Positions 47,804-56,320 of a stretch of 64,000 nucleotides of DNA are shown in pieces; within the stretch, counting starts at the first letter, position 1; each line of letters starts with the position of its first letter. Location: positions 1 to 64,000 of the forward strand of contig NZ_LOAS01000001.1 of assembly GCF_001558155.1 (NCBI RefSeq), written 5' to 3'. A model generated the notes under the pieces. The model was not told the DNA's origin and did not search any database. It saw nothing but the letters and a program-made list of their open reading frames with translations. The stretch comes from Aliiruegeria sabulilitoris. Its GTDB lineage: Bacteria > Pseudomonadota > Alphaproteobacteria > Rhodobacterales > Rhodobacteraceae. The translations under genes were made by a program, and so were the position numbers.

Positions 47804-48826
47804 TCAATCTCCATCGGCCGCCGAAAATCCGGTATCGACGCCGAGTTCCGGCCCGACATCCTCGGCGAATTGCTGTTGCAGGTAGAGGATCCTGGTTTGC
47901 AGAGCCTCAACACGCGCCCGCTGCAGGGGATCAGCGACGGCCTGATCGAGCGGCGCTCCGATCACGTCGATGCGCGCGCGGGTGTCGTCGATGGCGCCAT
48001 CGACCCAAGATTTGCTCGGGCTGAAGAGGTTGTTGCCGAACCCGTCTCGCAGCAACAACTGGATGCCCGCAAGCTGCGCGTCGATGATCTGAAGGCTCAG
48101 GCCGGAGCGCCAGGCCTCGGCACGGCGCGGCATGGGTTTGTCATACGTATTGAGCGGGCGGCCGAGCCGTGTATCGGCGATCCGGGTCAACTCGAAATCA
48201 ATCGCGGTATAGAGCAGCTTGGTAAACTCGGCATCGGTCGCGAAAAAGGGGTTCTCCGGCCCCGCCGAGCGGGCCAGATCGGCAAATCCGTATTCGGCGA
48301 ACCAACCGTCATAAAGCGCAATCGCGGTGTACTCGATATTGGCCGAGATGCCGACAATCGCCGGGCAGGCCGCCATCTCGGTGAAAACCAGCCGTTCGAT
48401 GGCCGGCAAGCCCTGCACCGCCGCCGACTGGGCCGCGATGGTCTCGGGCATGGACAGGCTGTCCTCCGGGTGCGCCAGTAGCGATTTCAGCCCGCGCCCG
48501 ACGAAGTCCTTCTTGTCGGGCCAGAAAGCGACGGTCAGAACAGCAGCATTCTGCTCGACGGGTCCGAACTGGTAGGCATCCAGCGGCGCCCAGGCCAGCC
48601 ATGTCGCGCGAAAGGCCTCCTCGTAGGAGGCGTCGTCCTTTTCCCCGGCGCAGTGCGCCTGGGACGCCTCCGACAATTGCCCCGCAGCGGTGCGGAACGC
48701 GCCGAACTGGGCCTCCAGCACCTGCAAGGAGTCCTCTCGCAACGCTGCATGATCGGTCTCGGCGGCGTGGATCGGCGGTGCCCATAGGCAAATGGCGACA
48801 ATCGCCGCGGTGATCGGTTTGAACAT
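47804..48826 (-). CDS. Imelysin-family protein with a changed GxHxxE motif
   Basis: A 340-residue secreted protein of the imelysin (IrpA, peptidase M75) family, with a signal peptide (MFKPITAAIVAICLWAPPIHA, cleavage about 21). The usual GxHxxE motif of imelysins is changed to GLPAIE: the histidine is replaced by proline, so metal binding at that site may be lost. This second type is usual for the copy next to a di-heme oxidoreductase. ATG at 48826 is chosen for the signal; an upstream in-frame start at 48859 overlaps the previous gene. One nucleotide separates it from the di-heme gene and 3 nt from DUF1513. Confidence 0.85.
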   Translation of the reverse strand: MFKPITAAIVAICLWAPPIHAAETDHAALREDSLQVLEAQFGAFRTAAGQLSEASQAHCAGEKDDASYEEAFRATWLAWAPLDAYQFGPVEQNAAVLTVAFWPDKKDFVGRGLKSLLAHPEDSLSMPETIAAQSAAVQGLPAIERLVFTEMAACPAIVGISANIEYTAIALYDGWFAEYGFADLARSAGPENPFFATDAEFTKLLYTAIDFELTRIADTRLGRPLNTYDKPMPRRAEAWRSGLSLQIIDAQLAGIQLLLRDGFGNNLFSPSKSWVDGAIDDTRARIDVIGAPLDQAVADPLQRARVEALQTRILYLQQQFAEDVGPELGVDTGFSAADGD

Positions 48827-48827
48827 C

Positions 48828-50354
48828 CTAAAGGGACTCCAGAAAGGAAATAAGCGCATCTCGCTCGGAATTGGTCATCGTGCGAAAGGCTTCTCGCGCA
48901 GCTTCCGCCTCGCCGCCATGCCACAGGATCGCTTCGCTCAACGAGCGCGCCCGGCCATCGTGAAGGAAATAGCTGTGGCCTGAGACAGCTTCGGTCAGCC
49001 CGATCCCCCAGAGTGGCGGCGTGCGCCATTCGCGCCCGGTCGCCTCCCATTCAGGGCGATTGTCGGCCAGCCCCGCGCCCATGTCATGCAGCAACAGGTC
49101 GGTATAGGGCCAGATCAGCTGGAAGCTCCGCTCCGTTTGGTCGGAGAGCCGGTGCGTGACGTGTTTGGGGCTATGGCAAGCCGCACAGCGGGCCTCGTGG
49201 AACAGCCTTTTCCCCTGCAGAACCCATGGCGCGTCCACCTGCCTTCGGGCGGGCACGGCGAGGTTTCGGGTGTAAAAGGTCACGAGGTCGAGACCGATAG
49301 CGGGGATCTCCAACGCTTCGTCATTGCCGGTGGAACCGTGCGGGGCCGTGCGGCAATGCTCCTGAGCCGGCGTACAATCGCCCCAGTGGTATGGGTGAAG
49401 CGGCGTCGAGATACCGATATCATGCGCGAAGGCGTCCGAGCCCTGCTGCGCAAGCGTAGGTTGCCCAGCTTTCCAGCCGAACCGCCCGAGCATCCATTGG
49501 CGATATTCCAGCGACCAGACCCGGTTCGGACGGCCCGAGATCCCATCGCCATCGCGGTCTTCGGGATCGGCATGGGCAAGGATGTCGGCCTCCGGTATCG
49601 CTTCGAGCAGCCCCAGCCCGATCATGGGCGGCGCCACGCGGGGGCTGATCTGCACGTCCGGGTGAAGCGGGCCGTATCCCATTTGGTGGATGGAATAGCC
49701 GGGCTTGCGGAGAGTCTCGACGCTGCCATCGGCATAGGCAACCGGAAACTCCGTGTACTCGACACGCGCACGCCCCTCCGCAGGAAAACCCGCAACGGAT
49801 TTGTCCTGCAGTTGCAGCCCGTAGCGCGGCTCGGGCGCGTTGGGCCGGTACTCCAGAATGTCGGCGGTCAGGTCCGATGCCTCCCGCGGGACGGACAGGC
49901 GCAACACCATCGAAACGCCGAAATCGTCGGGACTGTCCGGCGGGTGGCCCCGGCCATCCTGCAAATGGCAGGACTTGCAGCCGCGACCGTTATAGAGCGG
50001 CCCCAAGCCGTCGCTGGCGGTGGTCGCGGAGGGAGAGGCGACCCAGAGCTTTTCGAAAAAGCCGTTGCCAAGACGGAAATCCATCTCGCGCGCTTTGTCC
50101 ATATTGGCCGAAGGCAGGGAAAAGGGTGTTGCCGTGCGGGTGTCAAAGTGGGTCGCTGCCCCGGCGGAGCGGTTTTCGAACTGCTCGGCACGGTCGAAAG
50201 CCTCCACGGGGGCCAGCACATGCCGAACGCGTTCCGCCTCCGCCAGCGTAGGAGGAACCACCTTCAGATGCGGCTCCCCCCACCCGTCGGCGGGGGCGAT
50301 CCGGGGCGCAATCAGGCCGGTCGCGACGGCCAGCGCCGCGACGGCGTGGTGCAT
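48828..50354 (-). CDS. Di-heme oxidoreductase (DUF1111 / DiOHred family)
   Basis: A 508-residue periplasmic c-type di-heme protein of the family once called thiol oxidoreductase. Two heme-binding motifs are visible: CKSCH at 126-130 and CAACH at 390-394. The hydrophobic N-terminus MHHAVAALAVATGLIAP acts as an export signal. These proteins accompany imelysins in iron-regulated operons and are related in fold to MauG and cytochrome c peroxidases. It is 1 nt from bfr and from the second imelysin gene. The substrate is not established. Confidence 0.9.
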   Translation of the reverse strand: MHHAVAALAVATGLIAPRIAPADGWGEPHLKVVPPTLAEAERVRHVLAPVEAFDRAEQFENRSAGAATHFDTRTATPFSLPSANMDKAREMDFRLGNGFFEKLWVASPSATTASDGLGPLYNGRGCKSCHLQDGRGHPPDSPDDFGVSMVLRLSVPREASDLTADILEYRPNAPEPRYGLQLQDKSVAGFPAEGRARVEYTEFPVAYADGSVETLRKPGYSIHQMGYGPLHPDVQISPRVAPPMIGLGLLEAIPEADILAHADPEDRDGDGISGRPNRVWSLEYRQWMLGRFGWKAGQPTLAQQGSDAFAHDIGISTPLHPYHWGDCTPAQEHCRTAPHGSTGNDEALEIPAIGLDLVTFYTRNLAVPARRQVDAPWVLQGKRLFHEARCAACHSPKHVTHRLSDQTERSFQLIWPYTDLLLHDMGAGLADNRPEWEATGREWRTPPLWGIGLTEAVSGHSYFLHDGRARSLSEAILWHGGEAEAAREAFRTMTNSERDALISFLESL

Positions 50355-50355
50355 C

Positions 50356-50841
50356 TTACTCGGCCTCGTCCATTGTCGAGGCGTTCAGCTGGGCGTAGCG
50401 CTCCGCGCCGATCCGCTTGTGCAGATCCAGCTGCGTTTCGAGGAAGTCGATATGGCCTTCCTCATCGCCGAGCAGCTTCTGGAACAACTCCATCGAGATG
50501 TAGTCGCCCGCTTTCTGGCAATACTCGCGGGCCTCCTTGTAGAGCGCGTGGGCCTCATGCTCGGCGGCGAGATCGGCTTCCAGCGTTTCCTTCGGAGTCT
50601 CGCCGATGCGCAGTGAGTCCAGCTTCTGGAGATTCGGATGGCCTTCGAGCATAAGGATCCGGCCGATCAGCTCGTCGGCATGGTTCATCTCCTCGATGCT
50701 TTCCTCGCGGCTCTTGGCCGCCATTTTGCCAAGGCCCCAGTCTTCCTGCAGCTTGAAATGCAGCCAGTATTGGCTGATTGCCGTGAGCTCGCTGCGCAGC
50801 GCCCGGTTGAGATACTCGATAACCTTTTTGTCGCCCTTCAT
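50356..50841 (-). CDS. bfr: Bacterioferritin
   Basis: Forms the 24-subunit iron-storage shell with heme at the dimer interface. The 161 residues match Bfr throughout: ferroxidase ligands E18, E51 and H54, and the heme-ligand methionine M52 (E-E-M-N-H-A-D-E). The longer in-frame extension to 51039 is rejected because [19 protein letters not shown] is the conserved beginning. It is 1 nt from bfd, its release partner, and 1 nt from the di-heme gene. Functional bacterioferritin is well supported. Confidence 0.98.
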   Translation of the reverse strand: MKGDKKVIEYLNRALRSELTAISQYWLHFKLQEDWGLGKMAAKSREESIEEMNHADELIGRILMLEGHPNLQKLDSLRIGETPKETLEADLAAEHEAHALYKEAREYCQKAGDYISMELFQKLLGDEEGHIDFLETQLDLHKRIGAERYAQLNASTMDEAE

Positions 50842-50842
50842 A

Positions 50843-51082
50843 TCAGGCTTCCTTTCGTGCTGGACTTCGCAGGTTGCGAAGTGTGGCAGGTATTTCCAAG
50901 TTGCCATTGGACCGCATGGTAGACAAGAAAACTGGCATGCATCCGCCACAATCCGCCGATTTTCCAAGGGCATGGTAGATCTTGCCGGGTGTGATGATCG
51001 CGGCCGGATCCGAGGCGCGCATCCAGTCGATGGCGGCATGGATGTCGCGGTCCGAGATGTTCTGGCAGTGGCAAACGATCAT
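50843..51082 (-). CDS. bfd: Bacterioferritin-associated ferredoxin
   Basis: Small [2Fe-2S] protein that supplies electrons to release iron from bacterioferritin. The 79 residues have the Bfd cysteine set C4-x-C6 and C45-x2-C48 ([14 protein letters not shown] and DCGGC). The start at 51082 is the conserved MIVCHC. It follows the first imelysin by 52 nt and precedes bfr by 1 nt, the natural bfd-bfr pair inserted into the imelysin operon. Iron regulation is expected. Confidence 0.95.
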   Translation of the reverse strand: MIVCHCQNISDRDIHAAIDWMRASDPAAIITPGKIYHALGKSADCGGCMPVFLSTMRSNGNLEIPATLRNLRSPARKEA

Positions 51083-51134
51083 GGGCTGTTCCCGGCGATG
51101 GGAGCAGCTCGGAAGCTGCCCCCTTTGGTGAGGT

Positions 51135-52388
51135 TTACTGGAAGACGGCGTTGGGATCGTCGAGGCTGTTGGAGCCTTCGACCGCGATGGCCTCAAGGCC
51201 GACCGCCGCCACGGCGCGCTCGATATTGCGGGTCTGGGCGACCAGCGCGTCGATGGCTGCCTGCACGATGGCGTTCCCCTCCTCATTGCCCGCGCCGATA
51301 AGTTGGTCATAGGCGGTGCCTGCCTCGGCCTGCGCGACGATGGCGCCGAGCTTGCCCATGGTATCCTCGAGGTCGGATTTCAGTGCATCGGCCAGCGCCT
51401 TGTCCGTGGTGGCAACGACGTCATAGAGCGACGGACCTTCGACCTTGGAGCCGTCAATCCGCTCATAGGTACCGAGATAGACGTTCTGAATGCCCTTTCC
51501 GTCAAAGTAGTGGGAGGCGTGGGTATTGTCCGAGAAACAGTCATGCTCCTCCTCCGGATCATGCAGCAGCAGGCCCAACTTCATCCGCTCGCCCGCCTGC
51601 TCGCCATATGAGAGCGAGCCCATGCCGGTGAAGGCCATGATCAACCCTTGCGTGTCGTCGGCGGTCACATCCGTGCGTCCCTGCCCGCCTTCCGTCCAGA
51701 GCGCAACGGCGTCTTCGAGGTCCGCGATCAGCAGATCGGCGGCGGCCAGCAGGTATTCAGCGCGGCGATCGCAATTGCCGCCCGTGCAGTTCGCGGTATC
51801 GAAATCGCTCACCGGGCGAGCGCCCGCGCCGGGACCGGTGCCATTCAGATCCTGCCCCCAGAGCAGGAATTCGATGGCGTGGTAGCCGGTGGTCACATTG
51901 GCCTCGATCCCGTCGATCTCGTGCATTTCCTGCAGAAGCTCGGGGGTGATCGTGCTGGCATCCAACGTGGTGCCGGACACTTCCAGCATCGGGTTGGCAA
52001 TGAGATTGGCGCCAGAGAAGGGGTTTTCGTCGTTCAGACCGGAATCCCCCGCGACATAGTCGATCAAGCCCTCGTCCAGCGGCCAGGCGTTGACCTTGCC
52101 CTCCCAGTCATCGACGACCGGGTTGCCGAAGCGGAAGGCCTCCGTCTGTTGATACGGCACGCGGGCGGCGCGCCATGCAGCCCTCGCGGCCGCGAGGTTG
52201 GCATCGGTCGGCTCCGCGACGAGCGTTTCCAGCGCGACCTTCAGCACCTTGGCGGTCTCAAGGCTATCCTCATAGCCGGCCAGCGCAATGTCGGCATAGT
52301 TGGCAAGAACCTCGGCAGGGGCGGCGGCCTGGGCCGCGAAAGCAGCGCCGGAGAGAAGCGCCGCAAGGGCGGTAGTTCGGAGAATCAT
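51135..52388 (-). CDS. Imelysin-family iron-regulated protein (IrpA type)
   Basis: A 417-residue secreted imelysin with the intact GxHxxE motif: G168, H170, E173 in TTGYHAIEFLLWGQD. The N-terminus MILRTTALAALLSGAAFAAQAAA is a signal peptide. Residues DLNGTGPG and QGRTD are family features. Imelysins are iron-regulated and bind metal; their role in uptake or sensing is debated. It is the first gene of the leftward iron operon, and the 172 nt to the divergent peroxidase gene should hold the control region. Confidence 0.93.
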   Translation of the reverse strand: MILRTTALAALLSGAAFAAQAAAPAEVLANYADIALAGYEDSLETAKVLKVALETLVAEPTDANLAAARAAWRAARVPYQQTEAFRFGNPVVDDWEGKVNAWPLDEGLIDYVAGDSGLNDENPFSGANLIANPMLEVSGTTLDASTITPELLQEMHEIDGIEANVTTGYHAIEFLLWGQDLNGTGPGAGARPVSDFDTANCTGGNCDRRAEYLLAAADLLIADLEDAVALWTEGGQGRTDVTADDTQGLIMAFTGMGSLSYGEQAGERMKLGLLLHDPEEEHDCFSDNTHASHYFDGKGIQNVYLGTYERIDGSKVEGPSLYDVVATTDKALADALKSDLEDTMGKLGAIVAQAEAGTAYDQLIGAGNEEGNAIVQAAIDALVAQTRNIERAVAAVGLEAIAVEGSNSLDDPNAVFQ

Positions 52389-52417
52389 GTCTGTCCCTGT
52401 TCGTGTTTTCCGAGCGT

Positions 52418-52438
52418 TGAATATATCAGACTAATTCA
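52418..52438. promoter_or_regulatory. Partial palindrome between imelysin and di-heme peroxidase genes
   Basis: TGAAT-N11-ATTCA (52418-52438, TGAATATATCAG...) lies in the divergent promoter region of two iron-related operons. It is a weak match to the kind of site used by Irr, RirA or Fur-like regulators, without a perfect known consensus. It deserves attention only because of position. Confidence 0.3.
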
Positions 52439-52560
52439 CTCGGAAACCATTTTTGACTTTTTTTGTCGGCTTTTGACCTCGCGCAATTCCAATGCCCGGA
52501 AAATGCCCCTTAAAGGAGGCAAGAACGGGACAACGAGAAACAGCACAGCGGACATTCAAG

Positions 52561-53745
52561 ATGCGTGAAAACCGATCCGCCCGATCGACGAAAGCCGGCC
52601 GCACAGCGCGCGTGGCACTTCTGGCCACACTTTGTGGGGCCAGCATTTCCGCCGCCGATGAGGCTTACCCGACACAAGCGGCGTTGGGCGAAGCGCTCTT
52701 CTTCGACACCGAGCTGTCGCGCAACCGCAGCCAGGCCTGCGCCAGCTGCCACGACCCTTCAGCGGGGTTTGTCGATCACCGTGGCGAAGGCCCCGCACGC
52801 GCTGTGTCCCTTGGGGATGACGGCGTTTCCCTGGGAGACCGTAACGCCCCCAGCGCGGGCTATGCGATGTTCTCTCCCGAGTTCCATTTCGACGAGAAGG
52901 CCGGGCGCTGGAAGGGCGGGCAATTCCACGATGGCCGCGCGATGGACCTTGCCGAACAGGCCGGCGGCCCGCCGCTCAACCCGATCGAGATGGGAATACC
53001 GGACAAGGCGAGCGTGGTGGACCGCCTGCAGGAAAACACCGACTACGTCGCGTCGATGCGGGCCCTGTTCGGTCTGGCGATCTTCGAAAATCCCGACGCG
53101 GCCTATGGCGCTATGACCCAGAGCATCGCCGCCTTCGAGCAGACGGAGAGCTTTGCCCCGTTCGATTCCAAGTATGATCGGTTCCTTCGCGGCGAGGCGA
53201 CGCTCACCGACGTGGAAGAGCTGGGCCGGGTGCTGTTCTTCTCCCAGCAGTTCACCAATTGCGCCATGTGTCACCAACTCGCCCGCAGCGCCATCGACCC
53301 ACGGGAGACCTTCTCCAACTACGAGTTCCACAATATCGGCGTGCCCGAGAACAGCGTCCTGCGGGAAATCAACGGTGTGGATGCGGAATACGTCGATACC
53401 GGGCTATTGCAGAACCCGGCCATCGACGACCCGCAGCAGGCAGGCAAGTTCAAGGTGCCGACCCTACGCAACGTGGCTGTAACCGGCCCCTACATGCACA
53501 ACGGCGTCTTCGAAGACCTGCGGACCGTTGTGCTGTTCTACGACAAGTACAATTCCCGCTCCGGGGCGCGCCAGATCAACCCGGAAACCGGTCAGCCCTG
53601 GCGCGCGCCGGAAGTCGACGGGACGCTCTCGCTGAACGAGCTGGAGCACGGCCCCGCGCTGGACGACCAGCGGACCGACGCCATCGTCGCATTCCTGCGC
53701 ACCCTCACGGATGCGCGCTACGAACACCTTCTTGAGCCGGAATGA
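52561..53745 (+). CDS. Di-heme cytochrome c peroxidase / MauG-like protein
   Basis: A 394-residue periplasmic di-heme protein of the cytochrome c peroxidase / MauG family. Heme motifs are CASCH at 60-64 and CAMCH at 234-238; MHNGVFEDLRTVVLFYD near the C-terminus is the family signature (P-Y-M-H-N-G-x-F). A hydrophobic signal segment lies at about 17-32. The start is uncertain: ATG 52561 has no strong ribosome binding site, ATG 52492 extends by 23 residues, and a good AAAGGAGG at 52512 does not lead to an in-frame start. Divergent from the imelysin operon and probably co-regulated with it. Confidence 0.9.
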   Translation: MRENRSARSTKAGRTARVALLATLCGASISAADEAYPTQAALGEALFFDTELSRNRSQACASCHDPSAGFVDHRGEGPARAVSLGDDGVSLGDRNAPSAGYAMFSPEFHFDEKAGRWKGGQFHDGRAMDLAEQAGGPPLNPIEMGIPDKASVVDRLQENTDYVASMRALFGLAIFENPDAAYGAMTQSIAAFEQTESFAPFDSKYDRFLRGEATLTDVEELGRVLFFSQQFTNCAMCHQLARSAIDPRETFSNYEFHNIGVPENSVLREINGVDAEYVDTGLLQNPAIDDPQQAGKFKVPTLRNVAVTGPYMHNGVFEDLRTVVLFYDKYNSRSGARQINPETGQPWRAPEVDGTLSLNELEHGPALDDQRTDAIVAFLRTLTDARYEHLLEPE

Positions 53746-53751
53746 GCCGGG

Positions 53752-53783
53752 AGCGCGCGGCGCGGCACATCCCGCCGCGCGCT
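53752..53783. terminator. Hairpin between convergent peroxidase and cytochrome genes
   Basis: AGCGCGCGGCG (53752-53762) pairs with CGCCGCGCGCT (53773-53783) across a 10-nt loop, in the 45 nt between two convergent genes. It probably serves as a bidirectional terminator; a T-rich stretch follows on the plus strand near 53800. Confidence 0.75.
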
Positions 53784-53790
53784 GCCTCTG

Positions 53791-54264
53791 CTACTGCTGT
53801 TTTTGCTGGCGTTCTGCCTCCGTCCGCACCGCCTGGATTTCTCGCATCCGCTCGGGCCAGGTCGACTTGATATAGGCGATGATGTCCCAGATCTCCTGAT
53901 CCGACAGGCTGTCGCCAAACCCCGGCATGCCACTTTGGAACTCCAGCCCCTGCCGCGCCAGCGTCGCCTTGCCCCCGAGCCGGGTGTAGTTGAAGAGCAG
54001 CATGTCGCCGTGGTGCCAAGTATGCCCGGTCTCGTCATGGGGCGGTGCGGGCAGCAGGCCGTCTTCGCCCGGAGAGCGCCAGTCCTCCGTCTGGCCTTCG
54101 AGATCGGCACCGTGGCAGGCGGCACAGTTCTCCTGGTAGAGCGCCCCACCGGCCTCGATATCGACCTTCTCCGGCTGGCCGAAGGACTCCGCCTTTGCTC
54201 CCCAAAGGATCCATGCCGCAGCGCCGGCCACCACGGCACCGGCAAGCACGGCCACCGCTCTCAT
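53791..54264 (-). CDS. Membrane-anchored class I-type cytochrome c
   Basis: A 157-residue c-type cytochrome with one heme motif CAACH at 47-51 and a probable methionine axial ligand in SGMPGFGDSLSDQEIWDI. Residues 1-22 form an uncleaved or cleavable hydrophobic anchor (MRAVAVLAGAVVAGAAAWILWG). The start at 54264 overlaps the multicopper oxidase stop by 4 nt (ATGA), so the two are translationally coupled and the cytochrome may accept or give electrons to the oxidase. The last residues are glutamine- and lysine-rich. Confidence 0.9.
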   Translation of the reverse strand: MRAVAVLAGAVVAGAAAWILWGAKAESFGQPEKVDIEAGGALYQENCAACHGADLEGQTEDWRSPGEDGLLPAPPHDETGHTWHHGDMLLFNYTRLGGKATLARQGLEFQSGMPGFGDSLSDQEIWDIIAYIKSTWPERMREIQAVRTEAERQQKQQ

Positions 54265-55649
54265 GCCAGCACCTTGATCCGGGTCATCATGCCCGAGGCT
54301 GCATGGGTGAGCATGTGGCAATGGAACACCCAGTCGCCGGGATTATGGGCCACGAAGGCGATCTCTCGGCGCTCGTCTGCGAACATGAGCAGCGTGTCCC
54401 GCATCGGGCCAAGACCGCCGCCGGGTAGCACCTCCCGGAAGTGGTGCCCGTGCAGGTGCATGGCATGGGGAAACATCGTGTCGTTGCGCATCGCCACCCG
54501 CACCGTCTGGCCACGTTCGGCCACGAAAAGCGGCACCTCCGGCATGTCAACCATCCCGTTCATCGCCCAGAATTTCATGCTCTGCGCGGCCTCGCGGAAC
54601 CCGACCTCGCGCCCGTTCATCTGCGCCGAGGCGAAACCGCGCATCGCGCCGCCCTCCATGCGCAAGTCGCTGCGCAGGGCGTCTTCGAGCCCGGTCACGG
54701 CCATGTCCGGATTCGGCGGCAAGGGCATGGGCGTTGGACGGCGGGTTTCGGCAGCCCGACCTTTCACGTTGAACAACACGTGGCTGAACCCGTCTTCCCG
54801 CTCAAGGCGCACCAGATGCGCCTCGCCCCCCTCCTCCGCTGTCACATCGACGATGAGGTCAGCCCGTTGAGCCGGGGCCAACAGGAAAGTCTCGGTGATC
54901 GGCTGCGGCTGCTCGAGCGGCATACCGTCCAGCGCCACCACCCAACCTTCCAGCCCCTCAAGCTGCAACTCGAAGATCCGCGCATTGGCCGTGTTGATCA
55001 GGCGCAGGCGCAAGCGTTCGTTCTGCCTGACGTCGAGCGTCTTGTTGAAGATGCCATTCGTCACCGTGATATTGCCGACGCGGCCACCATGGCTGAAATC
55101 ATGCATGTTGGCGAAACCGGCGATCTGCCCGGTCTCGGGATCGAGGCGGAAATCGTCGAGCACGAGAACCTCGTCCCGGTCGACGTCCGGCGCCTCCGCC
55201 TCCTCGACGATGAGCGCCCCCTGCAAGCCACGCGCAACCTGTTCATAGGACTGGTTATGCGAGTGGTACCAGTAGGTGCCCGCATCGGGCAGCGCGAAGT
55301 CATAGAGAAACGTGCCACCTGGCGGGACCGCTTCCTGTGTCACGCCCGGCACGCCGTCCATCGCATTGTCGATGCGGATGCCATGCCAATGCAGCGAGGT
55401 CGGCTCGGACAGCGAATTGACCAGCCGGCGGCGGAGTCGTTCGCCCTGCCGCGCCCGGATCTCCGTGCCAGGCACGGTTCCGCCATAGCTCCAGATCTCG
55501 GTCTGTGGGTAGCCTTCGGGCGCGATCTGGACCTTCGCAAGCGCGGCTTCCAAAGTCTCGTGCGTCGTGGACGCAAACGCCCGGCCGGGCATGAACGGCG
55601 CGGCGGCGAGCGCACCGGCGCCAGCGAGCAGGGATCTGCGTGTTATCAT
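54261..55649 (-). CDS. Multicopper oxidase, Tat-exported
   Basis: A 462-residue periplasmic multicopper oxidase. The N-terminus MITRRSLLAGAGALAAAPFMPGRAFA is a Tat signal. All copper motifs are visible: HWHG at 87-90, HSH at 129-131, and near the C-terminus HLHGHHF and HCHMLTHAASGM, with the type 1 and trinuclear ligands. Members oxidise Cu(I), Fe(II) or phenols. The start at 55649 is set by the signal. It is coupled to a cytochrome c and lies 93 nt after a DUF411 gene, which points to copper detoxification. Confidence 0.94.
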   Translation of the reverse strand: MITRRSLLAGAGALAAAPFMPGRAFASTTHETLEAALAKVQIAPEGYPQTEIWSYGGTVPGTEIRARQGERLRRRLVNSLSEPTSLHWHGIRIDNAMDGVPGVTQEAVPPGGTFLYDFALPDAGTYWYHSHNQSYEQVARGLQGALIVEEAEAPDVDRDEVLVLDDFRLDPETGQIAGFANMHDFSHGGRVGNITVTNGIFNKTLDVRQNERLRLRLINTANARIFELQLEGLEGWVVALDGMPLEQPQPITETFLLAPAQRADLIVDVTAEEGGEAHLVRLEREDGFSHVLFNVKGRAAETRRPTPMPLPPNPDMAVTGLEDALRSDLRMEGGAMRGFASAQMNGREVGFREAAQSMKFWAMNGMVDMPEVPLFVAERGQTVRVAMRNDTMFPHAMHLHGHHFREVLPGGGLGPMRDTLLMFADERREIAFVAHNPGDWVFHCHMLTHAASGMMTRIKVLA

Positions 55650-55694
55650 CGCTTGTCCGCCCCTTGTTCGTTTGCTCCACCTGTCGTCAGCGTT

Positions 55695-55707
55695 GGAACC
55701 CGGTTCC
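55695..55707. promoter_or_regulatory. 13-bp palindrome upstream of the multicopper oxidase
   Basis: GGAACC-C-GGTTCC (55695-55707) is a perfect inverted repeat 46 nt before the multicopper oxidase start. It could be an operator, but it does not match a CueR or CopY consensus that I know. Confidence 0.3.
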
Positions 55708-55742
55708 GCAGAATACGGCAATACGTTGAGCCGATCTGAAAC

Positions 55743-56162
55743 TTATTCATTCGAGTAGACCTCAATTCCGCCCGGTCCGTAGGAATAGACCTTGAGCGTG
55801 CCGTATTTCTCGCGCGCCATGCCGGGGGAGTTCTCGGGCATGCCGGGAAGGACGATCCCGGTCACCGAAGGCCTCTGGTCCAGAAGGCGGGCGATGATTT
55901 CCTCGGGAACATGGCCATGCACCTGGTAGCCGCCGACCTCGGCATGGTGGCAGGACAGGCCCTCCTCGGGCACACCGGCGGCCATTGCTCGTTCGGCGAC
56001 GTCGGTGTCATCCACGATCTTCACGTCATAGCCACGGTCCGCCATGTGATCTGCCCACAGCTCGCAGCAGCCGCAGCTGGGGTCGCGATAGACGGTGACC
56101 GTTTCGGCCGCCATGGCCGGTGTGGCAATCAGCATGAGGGCGGCCAACATACGTTTCTTCAT
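55743..56162 (-). CDS. DUF411 metal-binding protein
   Basis: A 139-residue secreted protein of the DUF411 family, often found in copper and metal resistance loci. A signal peptide (MKKRMLAALMLIATPAMAAE) is followed by DPSCGCCELW with C30, C32 and C33, and a second metal-binding-looking motif LSCHHAEVGGYQVHGHVP. The start at 56162 follows a normal signal; an in-frame extension to 56195 is rejected. It precedes the multicopper oxidase on the same strand. Role as a copper-binding chaperone is inferred from the family and context. Confidence 0.9.
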   Translation of the reverse strand: MKKRMLAALMLIATPAMAAETVTVYRDPSCGCCELWADHMADRGYDVKIVDDTDVAERAMAAGVPEEGLSCHHAEVGGYQVHGHVPEEIIARLLDQRPSVTGIVLPGMPENSPGMAREKYGTLKVYSYGPGGIEVYSNE

Positions 56163-56320
56163 GATATTTTCCCTTTGAAACATCGCGGCGAACATGCCGG
56201 GAAAGCCGGGATCGCGCGATGTCCATTCATTTCCGTTGATTTGGGATCGACGCCATCGGGGCCGTCAAAGCCCCTGCTCGATCCTGTCATCCGCGCCGGT
56301 TCCGGGCGCGGGTCATTCCA

